Under the pieces are notes generated by a model that did no database searches, was not told the DNA's origin, and saw only the letters and a list, made by a program, of their open reading frames with translations. Shown one piece after another: positions 27,234-40,888 of a stretch of DNA of 64,000 nucleotides (within the stretch, counting starts at the first letter, position 1; each line of letters begins with the position of its first letter). A program made the translations under genes and the position numbers. The stretch comes from Apus apus (lineage: Eukaryota > Chordata > Aves > Apodiformes > Apodidae), in NCBI RefSeq assembly GCF_020740795.1, contig NC_067294.1:6634001-6698000 (forward strand), given 5' to 3'.

Positions 27234-30200
27234 AATCTGACCTTGCAAATATTTAAACACAAACCTGTTTTCATAACCTTGCTCCAGACATTTCTGTACC
27301 AGGGGCTGTGGGTTGTTATGTACAAGACCATCTTTCCTCTGTGGCAACATCCCAAGCCATCCTCCCAGTCTTTTCTCAGCTCTGTCCTTGCTTTAATAAT
27401 GAGACAAATGAAGACATTAAAGAGAGAGAAAGCAGCTTTACAGCAATGAGAAGTAATTTTCCATTTCTATAATGATTTTTGTTCTGACATTTCCAGAAAC
27501 ATATGGCCTAGTGTTCTGCAAGCAGTTTGTTAGGATGTGCTGTCCCTCTGCCTTGCTTCCCAGAACGCCCAGTCCCCCACACACATGCTCACAGCGACGT
27601 GTGATGACGCCCAGCGTGGCACTTCAGTCTGTCAGCAGTGGGGAAGCAGGATCTGTGTATCCCATCTTCTCTGGGTCCCTCTGAAATTCAGTCCCTGTAG
27701 CTCCAGGAACAGGAGCTGCACCTATGTGTGGCTTAAAGAATCTGCTTTAGAGGTGGAAGATTGAAGTGGAAAACCACCCAGGAGCCCCAAGTTCATGGTT
27801 TTCAATACCCTGGATTCAAGTTAGTGCTCAGGTACCTAAAAAAAAAAAGTTCCTCTAGTGTTGTGGGCAGCTCTGCAGTCTGCACAGGGCTAAGAGCTGC
27901 CACCTCTGCAGCTGCTAGCAGGCTTTGAACTTGAGGAGATTTCGGTGAAAACATTTTTGCATTTTCCCTCATTTCCAACATGTCGAATGGGGCTGTGTAG
28001 CTAAAGGGATTGTAAGAGCAGGGCTTTATAAGTCTTTTGTGGGTCTGAGCAGGCAGAAATGCAGATTCCATGTGCTGCTGGTGAAACAGAGTGCAAAAAG
28101 CAGTGGTAGATGCTGCAACCAGAGCCCTGTTGTTAAGGAAAGCCCTGTGCAAGACAGGAGAGAGAAGTCTCCAAAGCACACATAGCTCTTCAGGGTTTCC
28201 CTGTGAGTGGCTCTATCTGCACAAAGCTTTTTTACCCAGCTGCTGCAGGCAAAAGGGATTGCAGCAGAAGTTTAGGTAGCCTTTTGTGTCCAGGTACCTA
28301 CATCACCTGAGATTTGCGTTGGCTCTCCTGGATTGCATGTCAGCTTTTTTAATCCAAAGACTACCTAATATATACTAAAATACATATATGAAAACCCTGA
28401 GAAGAATCCAACCTGCTTTGACATTGATTGTCCCAAGGACCCTCTCATACAGCAACAAGCACTTCCCTTTTTGCATTCCTTTTCCTATCCAGGCTGTTTT
28501 CTTCAGGGAAAGGTGGTGTTGGTGTGGGAGTCAGAGCTGAGCAAGGATCATGCAAAGCTGAGGGAATAGGAATGCAGGTGATGGGGAGGAAAAAACATCA
28601 CTTGCACGTGTGATCAGTGGCATGAGGGCTGGTGTGCCTCCATCAGAGCAGAGGATGCCCTGGACCAACCTCTGCTGCAGCACAGCAGGTGCAGGGATGT
28701 CTGCAGGCACTGGGATGCTGCATTGGCAAGGGCTGTGTCTGGAACCAGGGAGTTATTTTGGGTCTGCCGTAGCCAGGGCTGTGAGTGCCAAACAGACAGC
28801 TCCTGACCTCCCAGCAGGTATCCCAGGAGAGAGCAGTTTGCAAGCACAGCAGCTACCTGAGGCTGCCATTTGCTGTGACACTGTTTCCTCGACATTCTCC
28901 CTCCCCAGCTCCAGCAGCAACACTTCCAGGAATGATCTCTCTGTCTCCTGCACAAAGAACAAGAAAGCCCATTTTGCATGTGGATCCCTGAAGACTGGGT
29001 GGGAGCAGCCAACCTCACTACACAGCTCTGCTAATGAAGCTGGTGAGAATAATTAAAAGAGAGCAATATCTGTTGTGATGTTTAGAAAAAGACATGCCAG
29101 GAATAATTATGCCACTCAGCTCACTCTGTCTGCCTCTCCCCCACATACTGACCTGTGCAGAGCACAACTGACAAGGTAATAACAGCTTTGGAGTTGTACC
29201 CCTCATCCTAAAGAGAGTTGGTGCAAAGGCTCAGTCTCACTCGGTGACACTAGGGTCCCCACGGACACTGGGATGAGCTGTGAAAATCAGTCTCGGCAAC
29301 TGGGAGATCAGGAGGTGGTTGTCTCTGCTTACCAGCTCCAGGGAAAGGATGGTGGGCTTCAGAAAGTGATTTCATCCACACATATGCATGGCTTTATCCA
29401 TGATCAAAGGCACAGAAGTGAAAGTTCTAGGAGCAAACTGCCCCGGCACTTGAAGAGCAGTAGGAACTCAATGACATTTCATTGTGTAGACGTGGCTCTG
29501 TCCCCACTGTAAAATGCCACAGCCAGGACATGGCCCTGGGAATGAGCTGAAGTAGCTTATCAGTGTCTCTGTCATCCTCTCTATGTTATCAGCTACACCA
29601 TTCTACTCCATGTGGGCTGGAGTGACCTGTATTGCACCAGCTTTTTACTCCCAGCTGCAGTCTGGTTCCTGAGGATTTTGCCTTTTTTTCCCCAACTCGG
29701 AGAAGGTTTATTTTGAGATTGAAAACCTCAAAGGCATTCCTCTACTGCCAACAGTGCTCCCTTGCTCATCATCTGGCATACCCTGCCTATTATCTCTATT
29801 CTCTTGCATTCCTGGTTCCATGTTCTAGTACAGGTCAATAACAAATAATACCAGGTGCATTAAGTTACAGTCACAGAAAGGAAGGATGCTGATTTATCTT
29901 TTCTCTCTGACTTCCTTCATAAACCATTTTTGTTTCTTCAGAGCCTTGAGAATGGAACATTGTATGGAATATTTTTTTCCTATTCTGTTTTCTGGATATT
30001 TTTATCCAAACAAAGCTTGATACTTAGAAAACAAAAGCATATGAAAGACTGAAACTAAAGAAATGTCTCAGGGATTTTCTCTGGATACTGATGTCCATTT
30101 ATAGGAGCAAATAAAAGATTCTGATAAGAGAACCCAGGCTCACTAACGAAATCCTGCAGGTCAGTCCAACATGACTCAGCAAGTGTTTTTTCTGGCTCTG

Positions 30201-32341
30201 GGCAGTGCACTTCAACAAAACCAGAGACCACTAAAAGAAAGTCTTGGAGGAACTAGAGCCCTAGAACACATGGAAGAGAGGGGAAAGGGAATTAACTGGT
30301 GTTTAGTTTGGAGCATGGAAATGTAGCTGTAGTTTTCAAATCTTCAGGTGCAGCCTGCAGAAGGAAAATGAATGAGTTGTTCCGTCTGTCCACTGTAGCT
30401 TCACAGATGGTGGGAGGTGGAGCTGAGCACTGGGAGGTTTTTCTGATAACTTGGTTGGGGATTGACAGAACAAATTAGTGGTTAATGGAGAGGTTGTGCA
30501 ACAGGCTGGAAGGATGTCTGTCAGCAGTGCTTTTGGGTAGAGGTGAGCCAGGTCCATGGCTGGCAAAGCCCCTCCTAGCCCAAATCTCTGTTTTTCTGAA
30601 AAAGCAGGAGGGCTGTTTCATGACACACCAGCAGAAATCTTGCTGGATTTTTCACTCAGGGGAAAAGGGACTTGGGTTGGCAGTTGTGGGGATCATTAAG
30701 GTTTGCTTTACAAAGCCATCTTCCAGGCAAAGTGATTTCCTTCATGGGCCCATATTACAGCTCAGTGATTACATAAATAACCATGTTTTCTTTTCAAGAC
30801 AGCAAGTAATGGCCCCTGCAGGTGCTGTGCAGCTTTATAGCCTCTACAAACTCTCCTAGTCCTTTAGAGACTTGATTTTTTCCCCACTGCCCCCCAACTC
30901 ACTTATTTTTAATGATATTTACAGCATTTAATAACCAACTCCAAATTGCCTTGATAAACCACTGTGCTCCTGTATGTGGCTAAATTGAGTCTCTTTGTTA
31001 GTCTGTTTGGATTATCCTCTTTCCAGAGCCAGTGGAGAGAGTGTGCTTCAGTGCACAATGTATCCCATCTTTTGAAATTCATGAAGGGTTTTTCTTTACC
31101 TGCTGAGTTTCATTTCTTTAGGCCAAGTGCTGTCAAAACCTGAAATCTGCTGGCCCTTATATGCTCTCTGTGGAAAAAACAAAAAACAGGGATAATTCAC
31201 CCAGCAGATGTATGCAACATGTGGATCACAACCTTTACACCTTGCTGTGCATCCAGATGTGCATGTGGTTAACTCTAACCAGTCAGACAGGCTGACCTTA
31301 CCACACAGACAGGGGGAAGATGCTGAAAGGAAGCAGCAGCTTCCTGCTCAGCCAGGACTCAGGTGATAGGGTGAGTTCATGGGGATGGATATGGTTGAGG
31401 AACCTTTTGTTACTCTTGCAACTGTTCTCTGTTCTGCCTGGTACACATTCAGTCCGTAACTATCAGGTTCCCAAAACCATAAGGTTGTTTTACAGATCTT
31501 ATGTTTTTACTATTATACTGAATTTGAGGCTTCTTTTTATTAACATTTCCCTTTTTTAGCACTGAAAACTCTTATTTTTAGATTATTTTTTTTCCCCTCT
31601 GAAGCTGAAGGTCTGTAACTTACTGGAAAATAAAATTTTTAAAAAAAGATACTGTGACTCATAATCAAATGACTTCAGGAGCTGAGACTTTATGGACCTC
31701 ACACACCCTTACAAGCCTTTCAAGAGTCAACAGGACTGTCTGCATCCCTGATTTAGTGATGAAACCCTGTGTGTTAATTTTCAGTGAGAAAATCCCCGAG
31801 TGACACTGCAGGCTGTTTATGTAAAGCTCTTTGACTCAGTTCTTATTGCTGTGAATTTGGGCCAGCAGAGATGGAGGGGCTAAATCATTGGAGACGTTCT
31901 GTTTCTGTGTAAATGATTTTATGGCTACCACAATGTCTCCTGCAGTTGCTGCAACACCTCTTCAGGCACAAATCTCTCTTAGAGGAAAGCTGACAGATGC
32001 TGAATCATGCAAATGAAATAGCAACCTGTGAGATCCCAAACACCACAATCTGGGGCCTCCCATCTTGAAGGGAGCTGAAAAATCACTGCACTCACACAAA
32101 CAATGGATGCAGTGCCCATGGAGTTCAGTTTGAATCCCTCTCTTGTTGCCAAGTCATTTTCCCTTTAATTAATATTTCATCCTGTTGATGCAACTTGTCC
32201 ACTTATTTTCCCAGTTGTTTGCAGTGCAGATTTCCCAAATTGTTTCCTCAGGGCACTTGCAAAATCAAGATCTCACATCAGAGGAGTTCCTTGCAGCTCC
32301 ATTATTGAAAATTCTTGCTGAAAACCCTATGTGTTTTTAAT

Positions 32342-32379
32342 TAAAAAAACCCAAACAAACAAACAAAAACCCAGCAAAA
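32342..32379. repeat. (AAAC)n-like simple repeat
   Basis: AAAC-type units with interruptions. Similar A/C-rich runs occur near 49572 and 54168. Confidence 0.8.
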
Positions 32380-34674
32380 CCAGCCTGGAGGTAGTTTGAG
32401 AGTAAGAGGAAAGTTTTGTTAAAAATGAAGGAAAAAAGCTGCAGACTCCAAGTGGGTTAGCAGTTACAACATTGTATGTCCAGAAACAATTTGAAACCTT
32501 TCCCCAGTGATGGATAATGGGGAAAAGCCTGGGACTGAGCCATGTCACCTTCTGAAATTGTTAGAAGCTGAAGCCACAGGAGATGTTAGTTGCTGGAGGA
32601 TCTTTCCTAATTGAGCTGTAACAGGGAGCACAGCATCCTCCTCACCCTGGGGCAGGCTGAGTTTGAGAAGGGATTATTCCTTGGGCAGAACAGCAGAAAG
32701 CTGTGGTATTGCTTCTGTTTGCTCTGCATAAAGCTGGAGCATGGACCTGCATTGGTTCAGATTCTGCAGTTTACAGGAAATTAATTCTGAGCTGAAGTGG
32801 GGAACTCTTGATAGTGCCCAGAGGATCTCATTTCTGGCTTCCTCCTAATTGATGCAAGACCAGAGCTTTCTCCCAGGTTCATCTAGAGCCTGAAAAAGGC
32901 AATCTTGCTTATCTGTGCTTTGTAAAGTCACAGTGAGGAATTCTTCATGGTGTTTGCAAAGGGGCAACAGAGCAGTGATAGTTCTGTCATACCCCTTCCT
33001 TTCCACTCTGATGTACCCCAGTCCTGAGGGCCACTTAACCTTCCCCTGGAGTTGCAAAGGAGAGCACTCTGCAGTGCAGTACCCCTGCACTTTAGTTAGT
33101 GAGAAAATATATGAAGAATTGTTTTCTTCTGCCACTGTTTGCTTGGAAGCAGGTTTGGTATTTTGAGTATTTTTAGGAGAAAGAGTTTTAATATGTTGAA
33201 GAAGAGAAGTTCATAAGAGGGTAGTGAAGGAATAGCAATAGGAGGAGTTTGAATGTGGGCATATTCAAAGTAGGAGAGAGGCACAGCATGAACCCTATTC
33301 CTCCTTCTGTTCTCTTTGCTGAAGATCAGAGGAGTTAAGATATGAGGAATAGGAAGAAAAGCAATGAGATGGAAAGTAATGGTGTGCAGGGGTTGAGGGA
33401 GAGCAGCCATTGGCAGGTCCGTTCTTCATGGGTTTGTTTTTAAAGAGAAATAATGTAAGTACAGGTTTTCCTCTCATGTCACATCTCCTGACTTGGTAGT
33501 GTGAGACAGTGAGATGCAGAATTTTGTACACATAGAAAATTGTGGCTGATCACAGTTTGTAGGGAAGCCCTCATGTTTTCTCTGCCAGCCTCTCCCTTGA
33601 AATGTAAATAAATAGGATTGGAGATGCACATAATGAGGCCCAAGGATAAGGGAGAGAGGGGGAGGAAGAGCAGCTATATGAGGAATAATATAAAGATCAG
33701 ACCTGCAGTTCACCACACAGGAAAGCTCAGAGCTGCTGTAGAGAAGTAGTGGTATGCAAACTAATGAACAAATAAACACAAATGCTGGTGAATGTTTCCT
33801 ACAAAGACCTTCTTCTATCTCTGCTTCCAAAGCAGAATGCTACTAAGACCTGAGCAAAGCCTCCTTTGAAACTTTGTTCCCCAAATAATGGTGAACTTCA
33901 CAGTCAGTGGCCAGGAAAATTTTCAACAGTCATCGCAAAGCCTTTCTGAGCTTCATTGCTGTTCAACAAGCTGCTGACCCAACACACAGCAGGACAACAC
34001 AACAACATGATGGCTAAACCAGCCATTGCATATTAGTTACAGATTACACCTGCCCAGGGGGCAGGGCAGGGTTAAAAAGCTCTTTCTAAGGATGAGATCT
34101 GCAAGAATGCAACCAGTGAGATGGTTCTACTCCTGATGTCTCTATCTGAAGCAGTGCTTCATTTCACATGTTAGGAGACAATTGAAGTTGTCTCTTTGCA
34201 ACTACGTGTGCTGGACTGGGGTTGAAATTCTAAGGATGTATGTGCTGAATGGCAGTGGAATGGCTGCAGTCACCAACTGGGAATTATAACTAACTGCTTG
34301 GGAAAAGGATCAAAGTTAAATCTTTTTACATCATGTTTCCTTGTGAAGATAGTTCCTCTTACACTTGGTACCACTTCTCTCTAGAGCATCCCTTTTGATG
34401 TTGCATGCAGAATCACACTAATAGGAGTGCAGATGGGCTTTCCTGTTAGTCAGGCTTCTCATTGAATACACTGTATTTCAAGCTGTATAAAAAAGGCTGC
34501 CCCCTCCCTTTAATCACCAGTGTGCATTTCTGTAGGAGCCATTGTTGCTCCCAGGACTCTTGGGCTGCACAATCCTGCAGTGACCATCTCTGCTCCCTGC
34601 AGATGCCCTCATCGGACAAGCACAAACCAATAGCCATTTGATTTCCATCCATTTGCTGCAGTGTAGTTGGCTCC

Positions 34675-35045
34675 ATGGCACAGTGCTGGTGCCTGGACAA
34701 CCTGTTCTGGTGTCTCACCACACTCATACTAAAGAATTTTCTCCTCATGTCTAACCTAAATCTCCCTTCTTCCAGTTTCGATTCATTACTCCTTGTCCTC
34801 TCACTACCAGCCCTTGTAAAAAGTCCCTCCCCAGCTTTCCTGTAGCCCTTGCAGGTACTGGAAGGCCACTATAATGTCTTCCCAGAGCCTTCTCTTCTTC
34901 AGGCTGAACAGTTCCAACTCTCTCAGCCTGTCTTCATAAGAGAGGTGCTTCAGCCCCTGGCTCATCTTTGTGGCTTTCCTCTGGACTTTTCCCAGGAGAT
35001 CCATGTCCTTCAACTTCTTGGCTTCCAGCTTCACACCAGAATTGG
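34675..35045 (-). mobile_element. CR1 LINE fragment (3' part of ORF2)
   Basis: Read on the minus strand, this segment carries the familiar C-terminal coding region of CR1 retrotransposons. The reading has SYEDRLRELELFSLKKRRL (about 34920-34870), then a basic stretch with RRKFF near 34740-34750. CR1 is the main LINE of birds and other sauropsids. The copy is diverged, 5' truncated and interrupted, so it is an old inactive insertion. Sequence between about 34450 and 34675 may continue it, but the match is unclear. Ends are approximate. Confidence 0.85.
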
Positions 35046-36089
35046 GTAGACAGACTTCAGAGCAATGAAACGTGTCTTTCACCTTTGCATGGGAGTAGAG
35101 CACCTAGCTGGAATTTGGAAATTATTTTCATCATTGAAACCACATGGGCTGGGTATGGCTGCAAGACAATAGTTACATCCCTCATGCATTGGCCCATTCT
35201 GCCCATTTAAAGATCTATGTGATTAAGCAGGGTCCTGTGTGATGCTGCTGGGGTGGCAAGTACATGTGAGCAGCAAAATTCACACTGAATTCAGGGCTGA
35301 AGAGAACAGATGTGTCTCTTTGTATAGCCTTCTGGCTCATTTTAATAGAGTACTATAAATGAGGTTATTAATTATATCAACAAGTAGAGTAACACCAGGT
35401 ATTTTCCCTTGTGTTTCATGGCTGACAGAGTTAGAACAAATCCTTCATGCCACCAGTCTCTAGAGGATTTGAACATGAGTTTAGAAGCCAGAAACACCTG
35501 GTTCTTTCATCAGCTTTGATACAGGCTTATTGTGTGACATCCAAAAAGTCCTGTGAAGTTTGGTTTTGGGAGGTACTAAGCGATTGTTGCTGCTCAGCAC
35601 AGCTGAAACCAGCCCAGTCTGGGCCTCTGTAAAACACAGCCATAAGTTCCTTTGAGCTCACTGAATCAGAAGGCATGTTATGAATGCAAAGTTTATTATG
35701 GACCTACTGTGTAATGTCATGTGGACTCATAACATAGTAAACACTGCAGATATTTCAAAGGCACAAAATCTTATCTGGAGTAAACACATTCTGAAGCTCC
35801 ACACTGAATTACTCCAAGCCTGTGATGTCCCTCTGCAGATTTTGGTGGAGTTTTGGCCCGTGAAGGTATTTGCAGACTGTTGCCATATTCCTCTATTGAG
35901 TATCTGCCAGATCCATCAAACCCAGACCCTTCTGTTAACAACACAGTAGATGCAGTTAAAGTTACGAAGCCCAGAGTAAGCAAAACTAAAGTGTTTAATC
36001 TATTATTAATCAGTCAGTTTCAGAAATGATCGGGCTCTGGGGGACCTCAGAAAGTCATCAATATTTATGGCCTCATTAGCAAATGCCAC

Positions 36090-36108
36090 TTTTTTTTTTT
36101 TTTTTTTT
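36090..36108. repeat. T19 homopolymer
   Basis: Nineteen consecutive thymines followed by AAAGAGAC. The surrounding sequence is unique. Confidence 0.9.
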
Positions 36109-36590
36109 AAAGAGACAACAGGATTATGAAGGATGACTATGATTTGAGTCATTCCTTAAAGAAGCAATGTCATGTTTTGGGACAGGGGGATTCGGAACAG
36201 GGTATTTAATATTTATCATGAAGTACTAAGACTTCCACTTCTGTTCTTCTTGGTCTTGCATTCAAGCTTTCACCTTCTCTAAAAGCAATGACCCAAGCTG
36301 AGATTGAAGAGCCTCAATCATCCTAAGCTTTCATCTAGGGAATTAAAAAAAAAATTACAATATAAAATATCTCTAATTCCATTTGCCAAGATAAATTATA
36401 GAAATTTCTTAGAAAAGAAGCAATGAAATATGATTTCAGTTCTGTAAGAACTCCACCCATTACAGGCAATTTTTTTTCTGGATTAAGTAAGACTAAACAA
36501 CTCATCTTGCAACACTTGTGCTTTGCAGCATTTTGCAGTTGTTTCTTGGGTTTGCTCCTCAACATTTTCTGCACCCACCCTAGTCATGCT

Positions 36591-36644
36591 GATTTTAATA
36601 TGACTGTTACCCCGGTACACTTTAATATGACTGATATCCCTGTA
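36591..36644. repeat. 27-bp imperfect tandem duplication
   Basis: The 13-mer TTTAATATGACTG occurs at 36594-36606 and again at 36621-36633, within two diverged copies of a 27-bp unit. In one frame the copies read as two FNMT-containing 9-mers. Confidence 0.8.
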
Positions 36645-39600
36645 TCCCCTCTTAGCTTGATTAGTTTTCACCTTTATATACTTGTGAGTAGTAGGGTGGT
36701 TTTTTTCACACAGTGTTTTGCTTTGGGGGTTTTTAAACTACTTTTCTTCTCTTAACATTTTTATGAAACTATTTTAATGGATATTTTGTCATATCCCCTT
36801 TAGTCCTCTCTGCAGTTTCTGAATTTTTGCTAAAGACCTCTTCCCTGGAGTAAAATAATAATCCTTCTCATCTGAAGATCACTTCAATGACACCATTATT
36901 GAAGCAACTTCTCAGTTGAATAATATTGTTTTCTGTTTCATGGAGGAGAAGTTGAGGAAGAGAGCACTGGAGCAGAAACACTAAAATCTAGGGAGGAATG
37001 AAGATAAACTAAATAAATCAGAGAGTAGCACTTTGGAAAAACACATAGTCCATGAAAGGAGCCAGGAAAGAAGAAGAAAGAGGACATTTTGATGGAAAGA
37101 AACTGAAACTAACCTGTAGCTAATACAGAGTTGCCATCAGGTCCTTGATCTCATCACTTATCCCTTCTCACATATGTGCTTCCCGTGCTGGCTCTTGATC
37201 TGGTCACTGAATTTCCTTCTTTCATACACAGCCCAAGCTTTTCTTCTAATAAATGAGCAAACAGAAAACTCACCAGCTCAGGGCTGAGATACCACCCATT
37301 AGGGATCAATGGAGGATCTCTCCCCATTCCAAATCTTGTAGCATCTTCATATTGTTTTTCAGAATCTGGCAGCAGCTTCCTCGACTAGATATTCCCCTTC
37401 TTTAATCTCTGTGCCCCAAGAGTCAAACTTTGTTCTTCTTTAACATGTGAGACCTATAATCGCTGTGGTTTATACTGGTTCATACTCAAATGTGGGTTTT
37501 TTTCTGGACTGAGCACTCTGAGGTGTGTAGTGTTTGCCCACCATACTGACTGCTAGGTTGGTTGGTAACAAGCATGATGTACTTAGATAAAGCCAAGCCT
37601 GGAGCAAGAGCTAAAGAAGTCTGTGCTGCCTGTGCTGTCCTGCAATACCAGGTGCTGTATGCTTTGGAAACATCACATGGGGAATTATGAACCTTTTTTT
37701 TACTTATTCAGCTTAAAAGTACTCAGGACTTTCCTTGGGCTTCCTCTGTCCTTTAATTTGATTTGGCTTTTTTGATTTTGCTGCAGAGTTTTGTACTCAA
37801 TGCATGGCATTGTGGCTGATGCCAACACACCACTTCTCCCTCAGGGTTCCTTTTCCCCCTATTGCTGCACTCCAGACCATTGCAAATAATTACACGTTTC
37901 TGTCTGGAGGTGGTTTGACAAGCTTGTGGAAAATTTTCTCATTCAAAATAGGTCTTTGCTGTACAAGATTTTTACCCCTCAAAGAAACAGTAGTTTCAAT
38001 ATATGTTTACTATCATCTTGCCATTGCATATCAGAAATAAAAGGTAAACGTGGTGATTTTCTATGTGTGCTCACACTTTTTGCCAGTTTGCCACTTACCT
38101 CCCACCTACCAGTTGGAAAACAAGAAAAAAAAAAAAGCCAATGTGATGCCAGTCTCCACCTATTTTCATATTCCTCCATTTTCCTTTCTTTCCACAGAGA
38201 AAAAAGTGCTAAAAATCTATGTCTAAAAAAACAAAACTATTTTTTATCAGTTTTTCTGACCAAAAGGATACTTAAGGCTACTTGAAACAGCACAAAACTA
38301 AATATTTTTTTTTCACCTTGATGTTTCCATCAAGAAAAAAAATAAAATTGAGGCTTTTTTTGGGGTGTGATTTCTTAAGAGGAGAAAGTAAGGTAGTAGC
38401 TCTGTTTCCAAGGTTTTTCTTTTTTGAGTTTTGTGGCTATAAAAAAGAAGAGACTGATTTGTAATTAAAAAAAATAAAATTGGATTAATTTCCTAAATAA
38501 TTTCCAGACTTTGGATGGAGGGAGGAGTATCCTCCCACCCTCAGTCTCTCTTTTCCCCTTTATTACCTTCTAGGAGAACCACTGAGATGGCTCCTTGCAG
38601 ATCTGCTGCAGGCTTTGGGCATCTCATCTCTTCTCCCTGCAGCCTTTTCTGCCATGTGGGCACTTGTTACCCTCACACTTGGCTGTAAGAAATGGCCCAA
38701 GACCTCGAGTTTTTTAAGTCATCAACTTCTGCATAAGCAGAGTTTGCTCAGTCCCACGGGGCAGAGCTCTGTGTTTGATAATGTGAGGTACACAGAAACT
38801 TTCAAATATCATGATTTTCCCACCCCTTTCAAAAGAGATCGTTTCATCTTTATGCAAATGGTGAGGATCTTCATGTCTGTGGCTTCTCTCACACTGCTCA
38901 GCCACCATGCCCTTCATCTGCTGTACCCAGGTCTAGGGGAGGAAAACATCAGGCACTCTTGTTCCTGGGAGGATAATGGCACATGCAGCAGCATTTACAG
39001 TCCACTAAATATTCATTTCCCTGTGTTTTTTTGTATCTGTGTTACAGATATGCAATTCCTATCAGACATGTCAGGTGTTTGCTGTCTCTGGAGACGGCTG
39101 AATAGTGGAGGCAGGAGACTCCAGGAAAGTAAATGGGTGGAAGTGGTTTCTGCACACCACAGCCATTGAAATAGAGCCCTGGGTGCTGCCTGTACTTTCC
39201 CCCCAGAGCAGGGAGCTCTTGGCTCCCTTTTGTCTGTTGCAATGACATGGATGTTACACTGGAAAAGGCAAGGGCTGGTGTACTTTTGTCTCAATGCCTG
39301 TCAGCAAGTCAAGGAAAAGAACTGTGGAGGTGATGGGTGGATGCAAGGTCATCGCATGAGACCCACTTCATGCAAAAGGAAGGATTCTGGTTTTTTACCC
39401 CCATGCTGCAGGTTGGGAGACAAAGCTAAGAGACAAAGAGCTTCTGCCCTACTGCCTTCTTATGATAAAAATAGTGTTCTGGTGCAAGAGGGTGCAACTC
39501 AAAACCCCAGCTGCACAGCAAACTGAGGAAGAGACCTCAGGATCACCAACACCAGCTTGTGCTCTCAGACAAAAATGATGCCTAGATGAAACCAGCTCTG

Positions 39601-40019
39601 ATTTTGCTCCAGTGCTGCCTTTGGAAAGCTATACCAGAGCTGCTCTCCTCCCATGGTTACAAATCTTTCTGTGGCTCACAGCCTGCATTTATTCATGACT
39701 AGTTTATTCGCACTTGTTCTCAAGCCAGTGTTGCCCTTTAGCGTCAATAGCTCTTCTCTAGTGCTCACCCCTCTGATGTTTTTATAGACAGCAACCCATC
39801 CTCTCTCAGCTTTTGTTTCCCTTCTCTAAACATGCCACATCTTTTAAATGTGAGACCTGGTGAGACAAGCTCTCAGTTTTCCAGGACAGTTACCCAAGTA
39901 TCCAAGGATTCATCCCCAAATACCTGGTCTATGTTACTTTACATGGCTTGAAAAAAAACACATGTTGGTTTTACTGCACTGATGGCAGGTTCATGTGTGT
40001 GTCAGACTTAGTGGAAGCT

Positions 40020-40780
40020 ACATGCTGCAGGAGGTGGTGGTGGTGTTTGAACACGCCGTGGGATGCAGCTTGTGGCTGTGCACGTGTGTGGAGGGGCTTT
40101 GCCAGCGGGATCGTCTGCGAGACTCTGGAAAGGATTAGTCAGTGTGCGAGGGGGTGTTGTAAGAAGGATTTTGAGGTACGTGACACTGAGAAGGATTAGT
40201 CTCTGTGTAAAAAAGTGTGTGCGTGTAGAAGAGAGAGGGAAGATAAGCGAGTGGCTGCAGGTGGCACACGGGGAGAGATTAGCCCATGCATCTGTGAGCG
40301 GGATGATAAGGAGGGCTGAGTGTGAGAATGCTGCTGGAAAAACCCTGGATATAGCTAACGGGAGGATTTGGGTGTGTGTGTGGTGTGTGTGTGTACATGC
40401 AGGTGTGTGCATGTGTCCAGGTGGGACATGGTAAGGAGGATTTGGGAGGCATGTAAAGCACATTTGAAAGGCATTTGGACATGCTGTGAGGGTTTGGTCT
40501 GTGAGTGTATGTTGCTGTGCACCCTGGGGTTGTTCATGGTCATGCACGGGCCTGTGACATTAGGACATGGCATGGGGACATGTGGGGACTCCTGAACCTG
40601 TAGGGATGGTGTCACAGAAAGAGGATTATGGGGCACTGCTGAGCCTGTGGTGCTTGCAGGGCAGTAGACACAGAGGGGTTGAAGCTGTTAGTGTAGTAAG
40701 AGGCACAGCTGGACCTGTCAGTGAGTACACAGTGGCAATGGGGCCAGAAAGGCTTGTGGCTCACATGCACTGTAACACAG
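40020..40780. repeat. G/T-rich degenerate repeat block (minisatellite-like)
   Basis: The + strand is conspicuously rich in G and T and poor in C, with recurring motifs such as GGATTAGTC (40132 and 40193), AGATTAGCCC (about 40275) and GAGGATTTGGG (about 40362 and 40434), at spacings of roughly 60-80 bp. It includes an interrupted (GT)n at 40372-40394. CpGs are more frequent than in the surrounding intron. Long ORFs on both strands follow from the skew. The block ends right where a CR1 tail begins at 40786. It could be a decayed minisatellite or part of an unrecognised transposon. Confidence 0.5.
40372..40394. repeat. Interrupted (GT)n microsatellite
   Basis: About eleven GT dinucleotides with one interruption, inside the G/T-rich block. 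Confidence 0.9.
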
Positions 40781-40785
40781 GGAGA

Positions 40786-40888
40786 AATCATAACATTGTT
40801 TTGGTTGGAAAAGACCTTTAAGATCATAAAGTCCGATGGTTAACCCAGCATTGCCAAGCCCACCACTAAACCATGTCACTGAGCACCT
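40786..40888 (-). mobile_element. CR1 LINE 3'-end fragment
   Basis: On the + strand this reads as the reverse complement of a CR1 3' end: a degenerate ATCATAACATTG, then TTTTGGTTGGAAAAGACC, TTTAAGATCAT and CCACCACTAAACCATGTC. These match the conserved terminal region of avian CR1 copies as I know it. The element's 3' end is at about 40786 and it fades out beyond about 40888. It is short, 5' truncated and old. Confidence 0.85.

Noticed and set aside
38615..39169. 184-codon + strand ORF
   Set aside because: No recognisable domain, skewed composition, and deep within intron 2 with no supporting signals. Best explained as a chance ORF.
40008..40547. 179-codon minus-strand ORF rich in His, Thr and Pro
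   Set aside because: It is the complement of the G/T-rich repeat block; the CAC/ACA codons come from (GT)n-like sequence.
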